A DNA stretch of 64,000 nt from Prevotella sp. (lineage in GTDB: Bacteria; Bacteroidota; Bacteroidia; Bacteroidales; Bacteroidaceae). Positions 1 through 8,924 of the stretch are shown one piece after another. The stretch lies in contig JAGCZA010000145.1 in the NCBI GenBank assembly GCA_017960525.1, positions 16,611 through 80,610 of the forward strand, written 5' to 3'. The notes below the pieces were generated by a model that did not search any database, was not told the origin of the DNA, and saw nothing but the letters and a program-made list of their open reading frames with translations. Position numbers and translations under genes: made by a program. Every line of letters begins with the position of its first letter. The first letter of the stretch is position 1.

Positions 1-1
1 G

Positions 2-1252
2 TATGCCTTCAACAAGAGCCACGCCGCCTGCTACTCGTGGGTGGCTTACCAGACGGCCTACTTGAAGGCCAACTATCCCGCCGAGTTTATGGCCGCCATT
101 ATGACGCGCCGCCGCGACCAGATTACGGAAATCACGAAACTGATGGACGAGTGCAAGCAAATGGGAATTGCCACTCTGGGCCCCGACGTGAACGAGTCGT
201 ACCTGAAGTTCGGTGTGAACAAGAAGGGCGAGATACGCTTCGGCCTGGCCGCCATCAAGGGAATGGGCGACGGTGCCGCCAACGCCATTATCGACGAGCG
301 CGAGAAGAACGGCCCCTACAAGGACATCTTCGACTTCTGCCAGCGTGTGCCGTCAACCAGCGTCAACCGCAAGGCTTACGAGTCGCTGGCTCTTAGTGGC
401 GGCTTCGACGGCTTCGGCATTCGCCGTGAGTCCTTCTTTGCCGAGAATGTCAAGGGCGAAGTGTTCCTCGACACGCTTGTGCGCTATGGCCAGATGTACC
501 AGCAGGCCAAGGCGGAGGCGCAGAACTCGCTCTTCGGCGGCTTCGACAGCATAGAGATTGCCACGCCGCCAATCCCGAAAACCGATGTGCGCTGGAGCGA
601 CATAGAACGGCTGAACAAGGAGCGCGACCTGGTGGGCATCTACCTCTCGGCGCATCCGCTCGACGAGTACAAGATTGTGCTCGACAACCTGTGCAATGCC
701 AAGTGTGCGGAACTGGCCGACCGTTGTGCCGCCCTTGCCGACCGCGAGGACATCACGCTGGGTGGCATCGTCACTGGCGTACAGTCGCGTTTCAGCGCCA
801 AGACCAACAAGCCTTGGGGCATCGTCACGCTGGAAGACTTTGAAGGTTCGGGCGAACTGGTGCTCTTTGGCGAAGACTGGCTCAACCTGAACGGCAAGTT
901 CATTGATGGGGCCGCCGTCTATGTCACTGGGAAGATGCAGCAGCGTTTCCGCGACAGGGAACAGAAGGAGTTCAAGGTGAGCGGCGTCGAACTGCTCCAG
1001 ACGATTAAGGAGAAGGCCATCGACCGCATCACCATCCTGATGAACACCGACAAACTGAACGAGGGCATCGTGGCCGATTTGGGCGAGATTGTCAGCGAAC
1101 ATCCCGGCAAGACCAAACTTTTCTTCCAGTTGCGTGACTCAACCGGCAAGCACCACGTGCTGCTGGAATCGAAGAACAGACTTGTCGACGTGAAACACCA
1201 GTTGATAGACTATATTGAGCGAAATGAGGCCCTTGACTATAAAATAAATTAA
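2..1252 (+). CDS. dnaE: DNA polymerase III alpha subunit, C-terminal part (5' end outside window)
   Basis: Catalytic subunit of the replicative polymerase. Only about the last 416 codons are present; the reading frame is open from base 2 and begins inside the finger region (YAFNKSHAACYS, then AYQTAYLKANYP). After it comes the helix-hairpin-helix segment (FGLAAIKGMGDGAANAI) and an OB-fold (roughly residues 255-330 of the visible part, ITLGGIVTGVQSRF...GIVTLEDFEG). It ends at TAA 1250-1252. The family is normally near 1200 aa, so about two thirds lies upstream. Identification is secure. Confidence 0.95.
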   Translation, partial: YAFNKSHAACYSWVAYQTAYLKANYPAEFMAAIMTRRRDQITEITKLMDECKQMGIATLGPDVNESYLKFGVNKKGEIRFGLAAIKGMGDGAANAIIDEREKNGPYKDIFDFCQRVPSTSVNRKAYESLALSGGFDGFGIRRESFFAENVKGEVFLDTLVRYGQMYQQAKAEAQNSLFGGFDSIEIATPPIPKTDVRWSDIERLNKERDLVGIYLSAHPLDEYKIVLDNLCNAKCAELADRCAALADREDITLGGIVTGVQSRFSAKTNKPWGIVTLEDFEGSGELVLFGEDWLNLNGKFIDGAAVYVTGKMQQRFRDREQKEFKVSGVELLQTIKEKAIDRITILMNTDKLNEGIVADLGEIVSEHPGKTKLFFQLRDSTGKHHVLLESKNRLVDVKHQLIDYIERNEALDYKIN

Positions 1253-1313
1253 GGAAGGCCTCGGATGTATGGTTAAAAGGAGTTAAACTGCGGTAGTTAC
1301 GTGAAAAAATGCG

Positions 1314-1321
1314 TACCTTTG
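1314..1321 (+). promoter_or_regulatory. Bacteroidota -7 box (TACCTTTG)
   Basis: TACCTTTG matches the TAnnTTTG consensus and lies 21 nt before the ATG at 1343. No clear TTTG -33 element is seen, so this is a moderate call. Confidence 0.5.
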
Positions 1322-1342
1322 TAGGCTCAAAGAAAGTGTGAA

Positions 1343-2032
1343 ATGGATAAAGAGACTTACAACAATAACGAGGATGCTCTGAGCGCCATCCTGGCAGCCT
1401 ATGGCGGCGAGGAGTTCTTGATGGACGAACTGCTCAAACTGGAGCAGGGAAGTGCAAATCCTGTGGACAAGGAGCAACTCAAACGGCTGGCAGGCCATCT
1501 GCGTTCTCTGGCCCCCAAGGGCGGACTTGGTTTCGCAGGATTGGCTACGGTGTGCGAGGTGCGGCCCCAGGAACTGGAGTGCGACGTGGTGCGCTTCCAG
1601 AACAACAAGGAGAAGTGGGTGGCGCTCGTTGGTCTGCTTGACGGCTATCCCTACGAGATATTCACAGGTTTGCAGGACGACGACGAAGGCATTATGCTGC
1701 CCAAGTCGGTGACAAAGGGCAAAATAGTGAAACAGGCCAATGCCGACGGCACGAAGCGCTACGACTTCCAGTTTACGAATACACGTGGCTACAAGATTAC
1801 GGTGGAGGGGCTTTCGGAGAAGTTCAACCCCGAATACTGGAACTATGCCAAACTCATCAGCGGCGTGCTGCGCTACCGTATGCCCATCGAGCATGTCATA
1901 CGTCTCGTGGCTTCGCTCCAGTTGAACGACGAGAGCATCAACACGTGGAAGAACGGCGTGGAAAGAGCCTTGAAGAAATATTTGCCTGGCAATGCTGAGA
2001 CGGAGTTGAGTGATGAGTGTGATCGTGCTTGA
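1343..2032 (+). CDS. Stand-alone C-terminal domain of B12-dependent (class II) ribonucleotide reductase
   Basis: 229 aa, no signal peptide. From about residue 75 onward (CDVVRFQNNKEKW, PYEIFTGL, RYDFQFTNTRGYK, NPEYWNYAKLISGVLRYRMP, DESINTWKNGVERALKKY) it resembles, from memory, the C-terminal TSCPD-like tail of the about 850-aa adenosylcobalamin-dependent ribonucleotide reductases of Bacteroidota. The catalytic barrel is absent: upstream sequence is an intergenic region with its own promoter, and the preceding gene is dnaE. The N-terminal 70 residues are not recognised. It may be a remnant, an accessory domain acting in trans, or a regulator. Its stop overlaps the folB start. Confidence 0.55.
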   Translation: MDKETYNNNEDALSAILAAYGGEEFLMDELLKLEQGSANPVDKEQLKRLAGHLRSLAPKGGLGFAGLATVCEVRPQELECDVVRFQNNKEKWVALVGLLDGYPYEIFTGLQDDDEGIMLPKSVTKGKIVKQANADGTKRYDFQFTNTRGYKITVEGLSEKFNPEYWNYAKLISGVLRYRMPIEHVIRLVASLQLNDESINTWKNGVERALKKYLPGNAETELSDECDRA

Positions 2033-2369
2033 TGACGTGCGTCTCTATGCCTATCACGGCGTGATGGAGCAGGAGGGCAGGGTAGGAGGCTGGTTCTCGG
2101 TCTCGCTACGTGTCCATTGCGACATCTCCAAGGCGATGGAGACGGACTGTGTGGCCGATACCGTCAGTTATGCCGACCTGTTGGAGACTGTGAAGCGGGA
2201 GATGGACATTCCTTCGAAACTGCTGGAGCATGTGGCGGGTCGCATCTGTAAGTCCGTTATGAAGAATTTCCCGCAAGTGAAGAAGACGGAACTGCGGCTG
2301 ATGAAACTGAATCCCCCAATGGGAGCCGACTGTGCTGGTGCAGGCGTTGAGATGAGTATTGAGAGTTGA
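2013..2369 (+). CDS. folB: Dihydroneopterin aldolase
   Basis: Converts 7,8-dihydroneopterin to 6-hydroxymethyl-dihydropterin and glycolaldehyde in folate synthesis. 118 aa, the usual family length. Visible family motifs are VRLYAYHGVMEQE near the N-terminus, DTVSYADL in the middle, LLEHVAGRI (catalytic-region helix) and KLNPPMGADCAGAGVE at the end. A GTG at 2010 would add one residue; ATG 2013 is preferred. It overlaps the previous gene and is followed 3 bp later by the amidase, so the three genes are probably cotranscribed. folE of the same pathway lies 5.4 kb downstream. Confidence 0.9.
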   Translation: MSVIVLDDVRLYAYHGVMEQEGRVGGWFSVSLRVHCDISKAMETDCVADTVSYADLLETVKREMDIPSKLLEHVAGRICKSVMKNFPQVKKTELRLMKLNPPMGADCAGAGVEMSIES

Positions 2370-2372
2370 GCG

Positions 2373-3539
2373 ATGAATAAGTTTGGTTGTTTCGTATTAG
2401 TGCTGTTCCTGCAAGTGGCTGTGGCTGCTGCCGGGGCGGGCTTTACGCTTGTGATTGATGCCGGGCACGGGGGAAAGGATGCAGGCGCATTGGGGAAATA
2501 CTCCAAGGAGAAAACCATCAACCTGAATGTGGCCCTGGCATTCGGTCGCTATGTGGAGCAGAACTGCCCCGATGTGAAGGTCATCTACACGCGCAAGACC
2601 GATGTGTTCATTCCCCTTCACGAGCGGGCAGCCATTGCCAATCGCAACAAAGCCGATGTCTTTGTGAGCATTCACACTAACTCTGTAGCCAGCAAGAAAC
2701 CCATAGCGGGGCTGGAAACATATACGATGGGTATGCGCCGCAGCGACGAGAAACTGAGCGCGGCTATGCGCGAAAACGATGTCATCCTCATCGAGAAAGA
2801 TTACAAGCAGCACTATGCCGGCTTCGACCCGCGCTCGCCTGAAAGTTATATCATCTTTGAGATGATTAACGACGCCAATATGCTGGAGAGCGTGGAACTG
2901 GCAAAGAGCATCCAGAAGAATGTGTGCCGTACCGCCCGCAGACCTGACAAGGGCGTCAAGCAGGATGCCTTCCTCGTGTTGCGAGAGACGTCGATGCCTG
3001 CTTGTCTGGTGGAGTTGGGCTACATCACCACTCCTGCGGAAGAGGCTTATCTGAACGACAAGAAGAACATCGATGCCTTAGGCAAGGGCATCTATCAGGC
3101 TTTTGTCGAATACAAAGCCAAGAGAACGGGAGGCAAGGCTCCTTCGCCAACCCCCTCCAAGAAGGAATCTGTTGAGCCGGCTCAGGAGAAAACGGACACA
3201 ACAGCACAGAAACCTGATACGACTCAGAAAGAAACCAGTCCTGAGCCAAAGAAAGACGTCAGCAGCGAGGCCCCCGTGTTCAAAGTGCAACTTCTGGCCA
3301 GCGACCATCAGTTGAAGTCGGGCGACCGTCAACTGAAGGGGCTGAAGGACGTGGATTTCTATAAAGAGGGAAAGATTTGGAAATACACCGTGGGTGCGAG
3401 TACCGACTATCAGCAAATACGCACCTTGCGTAAAGAAGTGGCCGAAAAGTTCCCGCAGGCTTTCATCATCGCCTTCAAGAACGGCGAGAAGATGGACACC
3501 CAAGCGGCCATACAGGAATACAAGAACAATAAGAAATAA
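2373..3539 (+). CDS. N-acetylmuramoyl-L-alanine amidase with C-terminal SPOR-like region
   Basis: Zinc amidase (Amidase_3) that cleaves the stem peptide from MurNAc during septal peptidoglycan splitting. 388 aa: signal peptide (1-22), catalytic domain about 24-240 with VIDAGHGGKDAGA (zinc His), KEKTINLNVAL, VFVSIHTNS and ACLVELGYITTPAEE (catalytic Glu). A Pro/Lys/Glu/Thr-rich linker covers about 250-300. The C-terminal stretch from about 308 (FKVQLLASD...) looks like a divergent SPOR peptidoglycan-binding domain. It is 9 bp before mlaD, a neighbour order familiar in Bacteroides. Confidence 0.88.
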   Translation: MNKFGCFVLVLFLQVAVAAAGAGFTLVIDAGHGGKDAGALGKYSKEKTINLNVALAFGRYVEQNCPDVKVIYTRKTDVFIPLHERAAIANRNKADVFVSIHTNSVASKKPIAGLETYTMGMRRSDEKLSAAMRENDVILIEKDYKQHYAGFDPRSPESYIIFEMINDANMLESVELAKSIQKNVCRTARRPDKGVKQDAFLVLRETSMPACLVELGYITTPAEEAYLNDKKNIDALGKGIYQAFVEYKAKRTGGKAPSPTPSKKESVEPAQEKTDTTAQKPDTTQKETSPEPKKDVSSEAPVFKVQLLASDHQLKSGDRQLKGLKDVDFYKEGKIWKYTVGASTDYQQIRTLRKEVAEKFPQAFIIAFKNGEKMDTQAAIQEYKNNKK

Positions 3540-3548
3540 ATACTTGAT

Positions 3549-4451
3549 ATGAAGTGGTTTACAAAAGAAGTTAAGATTGCGTTGGTGGCCATTGCCGGCA
3601 TCGTCATTCTGTTTTTCGGTATGCAGTTTCTGAAAGGGCTTACCTTGTTCTCCTCCAGCAACAGTTACTACGCCCTCTTCGATAATGTGAGCGGGCTGTC
3701 GTCGTCAAGTCCCGTCTATGCAAATGGCTTCAAAGTGGGCGTTGTCGAGGGCATTGACTATGATTATGCCCACCCCGATCATATTGTTGCCGTGATTGGC
3801 CTCGACAACCAACTGAGAGTGCCGAAGGGCACACGTGCTGAAATATCAAGTGACCTGCTGGGCAACGTGAAACTGGAACTGAAGTTCGGCCCTGATATGG
3901 CTGATATTCTGTCAAAGGGTGACACCATCGCAGGCGGAATGGAGTCTGGGCTGATGGGCAAGGCTGCGGGTATGGTTCCACAGATTGAACAAATGCTGCC
4001 TAAACTCGACTCCATACTCGCTTCTGTGAATGCTCTGCTGGCCGATCCTGCCATCAAGAGTTCAATGGGAAACATTGACCAAGTAACGGCCAATCTGACC
4101 ACCACCACCGCCCAGTTGAACCAACTCACAGCAGCGCTCAACAAACAGGTACCGCAAATGATGGACAAGGCCGATGGCGTGCTGGCCAACACGGAAAGTC
4201 TGACGCATAAACTAAATGACATTGACGTGGCTGCCACTATGCAGAAGGTGGACAACACGATGGCCAACATTGAGAAGACCACGGCCACGCTCAACAGCAA
4301 AGAGGGCACATTGGGGCTGCTGATGCGCGACCCGGCACTCTACCAGAATCTCAACGGGACAATGCGCAGCGCCGACTCGCTGCTCATCGACCTCAGGCAG
4401 CATCCCAAGCGTTACGTCCATTTTTCGCTCTTCGGCAAGAAGGCAAAGTGA
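3549..4451 (+). CDS. mlaD: MlaD/MCE family lipid-transport protein
   Basis: Probable substrate-binding subunit of a Mla-type phospholipid transporter spanning the periplasm. 300 aa: one N-terminal membrane anchor (about 8-27, IALVAIAGIVILFFGMQFL), then the MCE domain (about 38-120, YYALFDNVSGLSSSSPVYANGFKVGVV). A long helical, coiled-coil-prone tail follows (about 150-270) containing several T/N/L-rich heptad-like stretches. The ATPase and permease partners are not in this window. A terminator hairpin overlaps its stop codon, so the operon probably ends here. Confidence 0.85.
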   Translation: MKWFTKEVKIALVAIAGIVILFFGMQFLKGLTLFSSSNSYYALFDNVSGLSSSSPVYANGFKVGVVEGIDYDYAHPDHIVAVIGLDNQLRVPKGTRAEISSDLLGNVKLELKFGPDMADILSKGDTIAGGMESGLMGKAAGMVPQIEQMLPKLDSILASVNALLADPAIKSSMGNIDQVTANLTTTTAQLNQLTAALNKQVPQMMDKADGVLANTESLTHKLNDIDVAATMQKVDNTMANIEKTTATLNSKEGTLGLLMRDPALYQNLNGTMRSADSLLIDLRQHPKRYVHFSLFGKKAK

Positions 4452-4474
4452 TTTTTTTCACCCTTTGCTTTTCT
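4443..4474 (+). terminator. Rho-independent terminator after mlaD
   Basis: GCAAAG (4443-4448) pairs with CTTTGC (4463-4468), helped by TGA/TCA inside. The 3' arm runs into TTTTCT. It overlaps the mlaD stop and precedes the next promoter. Confidence 0.6.
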
Positions 4475-4491
4475 CTTCGGTCTTTTTTTTG

Positions 4492-4499
4492 TACCTTTG
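4492..4499 (+). promoter_or_regulatory. -7 box (TACCTTTG) directly before the DUF1599 gene
   Basis: TACCTTTG ends 9 nt before the ATG at 4509. Since transcription in this phylum starts a few nt past the box, the mRNA leader would be only about 5 nt. This also rules out the in-frame TTG at 4497 as a start. Confidence 0.65.
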
Positions 4500-4508
4500 C
4501 ACCCTGTT

Positions 4509-5048
4509 ATGGATAGATTTGAAAGAACAAACGCTCAATTTGAGGCAGCACTAGCCGAATGTCGCAGCATTTTCAGTAGCAAACTGCACGACTACAGGGC
4601 TTCTTGGCGCATCCTGAGACCCTCGTCGCTTACAGACCAACTCTTCATCAAGGCCAAGCGCATCAGGCAGTTGGAACTCACTGGAGAAACACTTGTGGGC
4701 GAAGGCATCAGACCCGAATTTGTTGCTTTGGTGAACTATGGCATAGTGGGCCTTATTCAGTTGGAGCGTGGATTTGTCGATACGGTGGACATTTCGGCTG
4801 AAGAAGCCCTGCAACTCTACGACCACTATGCCCACGAGGCGCTTGAACTGATGAAACGCAAGAACCATGACTACAACGAGGCATGGCGGGATATGCGGGT
4901 GAGCAGTTATACAGACCTCATACTGACCAAGATAGAACGTATAAAGGAAATAGAAAACCTGGGAGGGGCCACGCTCGTCAGCGAAGGCATCGATGCAAAC
5001 CTGATGGACATCATCAACTATTCGGTGTTTGGCCTCATTAAGTTATGA
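4509..5048 (+). CDS. DUF1599 (nucleotide-modification-associated) protein, two tandem repeats
   Basis: 179 aa, cytosolic. It consists of two copies of the same domain, about 5-85 and 95-179. Each has a Lys-x-His/Asn-DY motif (KLHDYRASWRILR; KNHDYNEAWRDMR), then S-x-TD-hydrophobic-x-K-x-xR (SLTDQLFIKAKRIRQ; SYTDLILTKIERIKE) and a closing VNYGIVGLIQL / INYSVFGLIKL helix. The biochemical role of DUF1599 is not established. Its TGA overlaps the next ATG (ATGA), so it is translationally coupled to the DoxX-like gene. Start chosen at ATG 4509 because an upstream TTG lies inside the promoter. Confidence 0.85.
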   Translation: MDRFERTNAQFEAALAECRSIFSSKLHDYRASWRILRPSSLTDQLFIKAKRIRQLELTGETLVGEGIRPEFVALVNYGIVGLIQLERGFVDTVDISAEEALQLYDHYAHEALELMKRKNHDYNEAWRDMRVSSYTDLILTKIERIKEIENLGGATLVSEGIDANLMDIINYSVFGLIKL

Positions 5049-6334
5049 AGAAAGTCGCTGTCAATCTTTGCCGCTTGTTGCTGGCTGCGGTGTTCATCCT
5101 TTCGGGGTTTGTGAAGGCCGTGGACCCCAGGGGCACGCAGTACAAGATAGAAGATTATGCACAGGCGCTGGGAATTGGCGACTTGCTGCCTTCTGTGGCG
5201 GCCTTGGCGATGTCGGTAGCACTTTCGGCTATAGAGTTTTGTCTCGGTATTTTCCTGCTCTTTGCCATTCGTCGGAGAACGACATCGCGGTTGGTCCTGT
5301 TATTACTGATTGTGATGACTCCCCTGACTTTATGGTTGGCACTAGCCAATCCTATCAGCGATTGTGGCTGTTTTGGCGATGCTTTGGTGCTAACTAACTG
5401 GCAGACGTTTTTCAAAAATGTATTGTTACTCCTGGCTGCCATTGTCGTGGCGTGGTGGCCGATGGAGATGTTCCGCTTTGTAAGTCGGTCAAACCAGTGG
5501 ATTGTCATCAATTACTCTACTTTGTTCATATTGGCAATCGCGGCCTGGAGTATCTACGATTTGCCGCAGTTCGACTTCCGCCCTTATCACATTGGAGCCA
5601 ATATTCCGAAAGGGATGGAGATTCCGGAGGGAGCAGAGCAGCCGCAGTTTGAAACCACTTTCATCCTGGAGAAAGACGGTCGAAAGCAGGAGTTTACGCT
5701 TGACAACTATCCTGACTCCACTTGGAGTTTTGTCGATTCCAAGACTACGCTAATACGCCAAGGTTATGTGCCACCCATACACGACTTCAGCATCATTTCT
5801 CCTGAAGAGGGTGACATTACCAACGACGTGCTGGCCAATAGCGGCTACACCATGCTACTCATTTCCCCGCATCTGGAGCAGGCAGACGACTCACGCCTTG
5901 ACCTCATCAATGAACTTTATGAGTACGCCCAGCAGCATCGCTATCCTTTCTACTGCCTGACGGCAAGCACAGAGTCTTCTATCGGCCATTGGAGAGAGAT
6001 AACAGGAGCCGAATACCCTTTCTGCCATACCGACGAAATCACTTTGAAGACCGTCATTAGAAGCAATCCTGGTTTGCTGTTGCTGCATAATGGTACTGTC
6101 ATTGGCAAATGGAGCCATAACCGTCTGCCCGTTATTGACGAAGAGCAGTGGGCGCTTCCATTGGAAAAATTGACAATCGGGCAGATGCCGCAAGACTCTA
6201 CGCCTGGCAAGATTCTGAAGTTGCTGCTATGGTTTGTGCTCCCCTTGGTCATACTGACCGTAGCCGACCGTCTTTGGATGTGGACCAGATGGGTGCGCCG
6301 CAAAGCCCCAAAAGAAATTAAGTCACAAGAATAA
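5045..6334 (+). CDS. BT_3928-family DoxX-like membrane protein
   Basis: 429 aa. The N-terminal 150 residues form a DoxX-like four-helix membrane unit (LCRLLLAAVFILSGFVKAVDP; ALAMSVALSAIEFCLGIFLLFAI; LVLLLLIVMTPLTLWLALANP with ISDCGCFGDAL). A fifth segment follows near 160-175, then a soluble region of about 190 residues with a thioredoxin-like outline (MLLISPHLEQADDSR..., FYCLTAS). A C-terminal helix lies near 385-405. The CGCFG motif suggests a redox-related role, as in MauE/DoxX relatives, but this is inference. It precedes tpiA by 29 bp, an order I recall from Bacteroides. Confidence 0.75.
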   Translation: MKKVAVNLCRLLLAAVFILSGFVKAVDPRGTQYKIEDYAQALGIGDLLPSVAALAMSVALSAIEFCLGIFLLFAIRRRTTSRLVLLLLIVMTPLTLWLALANPISDCGCFGDALVLTNWQTFFKNVLLLLAAIVVAWWPMEMFRFVSRSNQWIVINYSTLFILAIAAWSIYDLPQFDFRPYHIGANIPKGMEIPEGAEQPQFETTFILEKDGRKQEFTLDNYPDSTWSFVDSKTTLIRQGYVPPIHDFSIISPEEGDITNDVLANSGYTMLLISPHLEQADDSRLDLINELYEYAQQHRYPFYCLTASTESSIGHWREITGAEYPFCHTDEITLKTVIRSNPGLLLLHNGTVIGKWSHNRLPVIDEEQWALPLEKLTIGQMPQDSTPGKILKLLLWFVLPLVILTVADRLWMWTRWVRRKAPKEIKSQE

Positions 6335-6363
6335 CATTAACCCCAAAATAAAACTAAAAGATT

Positions 6364-7125
6364 ATGAGAAAGAAAATTGTTGCAGGAAACTGGAAGATGA
6401 ACATGAATCTCCAGGATGGTATCGCTCTGGCAAAAGAGCTTAACGAAACACTCAAGGCCGACAAGCCCAATTGCGGAGTGGTCATTTGCACCCCATTCAT
6501 CCACTTGGCCTCCATTGCACAGTTCCTCGACCAGGACATTATCGGCCTGGGAGCAGAAAACTGCGCTGACAAGGACAAAGGTGCTTTCACTGGTGAGGTG
6601 AGCGCTGAAATGGTGAAGAGCACTGGTGCACAGTACGTGATTCTGGGCCATTCAGAGCGTCGTGAGTACTACAAGGAGACGCCCGAAATCCTGAAGGAGA
6701 AAGTGCTTCTGGCTCAGAAGCAGGGCTTGAAGGTTATCTTCTGCATTGGCGAGAGCCTGGCAGAGCGCGAGGCCGGCAAGCAGAATGAAGTTGTGAAGGC
6801 CGAGTTGGAAGGCAGCGTATTCAATCTCTCGGAAGAGGACTTCCGTAAGATTGTCATCGCCTACGAACCCATCTGGGCTATCGGTACCGGCAAGACTGCC
6901 ACTGCAGAGCAGGCAGAGGAAATTCACGCCTACATCCGCAGCATCATTGCCGAGAAGTATGGACAGGCCGTAGCCGACGACACTACCATTCTCTATGGCG
7001 GATCGTGCAAGGCCAGCAACGCCCCCGAATTGTTCGCCAAACCCGACATCGACGGTGGCTTGATTGGCGGTGCTTCGCTGAAGGCAGCCGACTTCAAGGG
7101 TATCATCGACGCATTTGCCAAATGA
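6364..7125 (+). CDS. tpiA: Triosephosphate isomerase
   Basis: Interconverts dihydroxyacetone phosphate and glyceraldehyde 3-phosphate in glycolysis. 253 aa, the full TIM-barrel length. Catalytic and binding motifs are intact: NWKMN (Lys), GHSERR (catalytic His), [15 protein letters not shown] (catalytic Glu and loop 6) and YGGSCKASN plus GGLIGGASL for phosphate. Its TGA overlaps the ATG of the SPOR gene. Confidence 0.97.
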   Translation: MRKKIVAGNWKMNMNLQDGIALAKELNETLKADKPNCGVVICTPFIHLASIAQFLDQDIIGLGAENCADKDKGAFTGEVSAEMVKSTGAQYVILGHSERREYYKETPEILKEKVLLAQKQGLKVIFCIGESLAEREAGKQNEVVKAELEGSVFNLSEEDFRKIVIAYEPIWAIGTGKTATAEQAEEIHAYIRSIIAEKYGQAVADDTTILYGGSCKASNAPELFAKPDIDGGLIGGASLKAADFKGIIDAFAK

Positions 7126-7736
7126 AAACATTTGCTATTCTGCTGGCTTGTTTCTTGCCGGCAGTAACTACTGACGCACAGACCTTCACCCAGCGTGTGC
7201 AGCAGCATACGGTGAGTGAAGGTACTGTGACCATACATCACGACAAAGCCATCGATGACTTGGTGAACGGCCCGGCAGAAATGCCAGTTCAGAAAAAGTC
7301 TGCCTCAACTGAAAAAACAGTAAAAACAGCAAAGCCTGCCACACCCGTCAAAAAGGTAGAAAAGCAGGAAGACAAATCGCAGACAGCAAAGCCTGTTCCT
7401 GTCACACCACAGGAGGAACAAGAACTGAAGACCAGCGTTGACACTACTACCACCAACACGTTGCGTCGTGCCTACAAAACCACGGGGTATCGCGTTCAGG
7501 CCTTTGCAGGAGGCAATACTCGCCGCGACCGCCAAAAAGCCGAACAGACAGGCAACTCCCTCCGCCAGCTCTTCCCAGGCGAGGAGGTGTATGTGCACTT
7601 CTACTCTCCCCGCTGGATTTGCCGTATGGGCAACTACCGCACCTATCAGGAAGCCCGCGAGAAAATGTTGGAGGTGAGGAAGATGGGCTATGAGTCGGCC
7701 ACGGTGGTAAAAGGGAAAATCACAGTAACACGATAA
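7122..7736 (+). CDS. Exported SPOR-domain protein
   Basis: 204 aa. Signal peptide about 1-19 ([19 protein letters not shown]), a low-complexity Lys/Pro/Thr/Glu linker about 45-115, and a SPOR domain about 125-204 ([44 protein letters not shown]). SPOR domains bind denuded glycan strands at division sites, so a periplasmic cell-wall role is likely. ATG 7122 was chosen because it overlaps the tpiA stop and opens directly on a signal peptide. Confidence 0.85.
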   Translation: MKTFAILLACFLPAVTTDAQTFTQRVQQHTVSEGTVTIHHDKAIDDLVNGPAEMPVQKKSASTEKTVKTAKPATPVKKVEKQEDKSQTAKPVPVTPQEEQELKTSVDTTTTNTLRRAYKTTGYRVQAFAGGNTRRDRQKAEQTGNSLRQLFPGEEVYVHFYSPRWICRMGNYRTYQEAREKMLEVRKMGYESATVVKGKITVTR

Positions 7737-7743
7737 GATTGTC

Positions 7744-8322
7744 ATGACTGAAAATGCTGAGTACAGGGAAGGGCTCGATGAGTTATCCGCCCACTACAAG
7801 AGAGTGATTGAACTGCTTGGAGAGGATGCAGACAGGGAGGGATTGTTGAAGACACCTATGCGTGTGGCCAAGGCTATGCAAGTACTCACCAGAGGCTATG
7901 CTATGGATGCACACAAAGTGCTCACCGATGCCCTTTTCAGGGAGGATTATAGCCAGATGGTCATTGTCAAGGACATTGACTTTTTTTCCCTCTGCGAACA
8001 CCACATGCTGCCTTTCTATGGTAAGGTGCACGTGGCCTATATTCCTAACGGCTACATTACGGGGCTCTCGAAGATAGCCCGTGTGGTGGACATCTTCAGC
8101 CACCGGCTTCAAGTGCAGGAGCGCATGACCTTGCAAATACGTCAGTGCATCGAAGATACCCTGAAGCCCTTGGGTGTGATGGTAGTGGTTGAAGCCAAGC
8201 ACATGTGTATGCAGATGCGTGGTGTGGAGAAGCAAAACTCTATAACGACTACCAGCGAATTTAGTGGTGCTTTCAACCAGGCCAAGACCCGTCAGGAGTT
8301 TATGAACCTTATTTCGCATTAA
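7744..8322 (+). CDS. folE: GTP cyclohydrolase I
   Basis: Converts GTP to 7,8-dihydroneopterin triphosphate, first step of folate synthesis. 192 aa, normal length. Zinc and active-site motifs are present: [20 protein letters not shown] (Cys, two His), [23 protein letters not shown], and [15 protein letters not shown] (second Cys). It sits 8 bp after the SPOR gene, probably in the DUF1599-tpiA transcription unit. Confidence 0.96.
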   Translation: MTENAEYREGLDELSAHYKRVIELLGEDADREGLLKTPMRVAKAMQVLTRGYAMDAHKVLTDALFREDYSQMVIVKDIDFFSLCEHHMLPFYGKVHVAYIPNGYITGLSKIARVVDIFSHRLQVQERMTLQIRQCIEDTLKPLGVMVVVEAKHMCMQMRGVEKQNSITTTSEFSGAFNQAKTRQEFMNLISH

Positions 8323-8345
8323 ACAAGTAAAATCTGATTAATTCT

Positions 8346-8915
8346 ATGGACCAAAACAACAACGGTGATTTCCGTAAGAATGAATCACTCTTCAAAGAGT
8401 TTCGCCAAAGCTGCCTGGGGCGTATCATCATTTGGGCGGCCATCATTGGGGCTATTCTTTTGATTGCCTTTATCACCTGTCCTTCGGAAGAGAAGATGTT
8501 TGCCGAGGTGCAGGACAACATCAAAGAAAATATCTTGCCTAACGACAGCATCAATACCGACTGGATGGACGACGCTGTCAGTAATTTAGGGTATATGTTT
8601 ACCTCAGCCGACTCGCTTGACAATAGCAACCAGCGTGAGGTAGACCTTTTCTACACGCACAACCGTCTGGAGTACTTCAACCACACATTCTTCTCCACTA
8701 TGCGTATCAACAGCAATATACGTCCTGAGAGTGTGCGTTGTGCATTCGGTTTCTTCGGCTTAGTGCTTACCACTGTCAATTTCAACGATTTCCTCGTGCA
8801 TGAGGGTCCGCTGCGTAAGGACTACAACCAGCCTGCTGTCCAGGACTACAATAATGATGAGTATTTCGGTGAGAACCCAGATTTGGGCGGCGTGTTCCAA
8901 TACAATGGGGAATAG
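8346..8915 (+). CDS. Membrane-anchored protein of unknown function
   Basis: 189 aa. Hydrophilic N-terminus of about 26 residues, one strong transmembrane helix (about 28-46, IIIWAAIIGAILLIAFITC), then an acidic soluble region rich in Asn/Asp. The helix ends in Cys47 but is too far from the start to be a lipoprotein signal. FGFFGLVLTTVNFNDF near residues 138-153 may touch the membrane. I do not recognise the family. It lies between folE and the inositol-monophosphatase-like gene with small gaps, so it is probably cotranscribed. Confidence 0.7.
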   Translation: MDQNNNGDFRKNESLFKEFRQSCLGRIIIWAAIIGAILLIAFITCPSEEKMFAEVQDNIKENILPNDSINTDWMDDAVSNLGYMFTSADSLDNSNQREVDLFYTHNRLEYFNHTFFSTMRINSNIRPESVRCAFGFFGLVLTTVNFNDFLVHEGPLRKDYNQPAVQDYNNDEYFGENPDLGGVFQYNGE

Positions 8916-8924
8916 TTAGAGTTG

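Noticed and set aside
4497-4508. TTG start giving a four-residue extension of the DUF1599 protein
   Set aside because: The TTG lies within the TACCTTTG promoter box, so it would not be transcribed.
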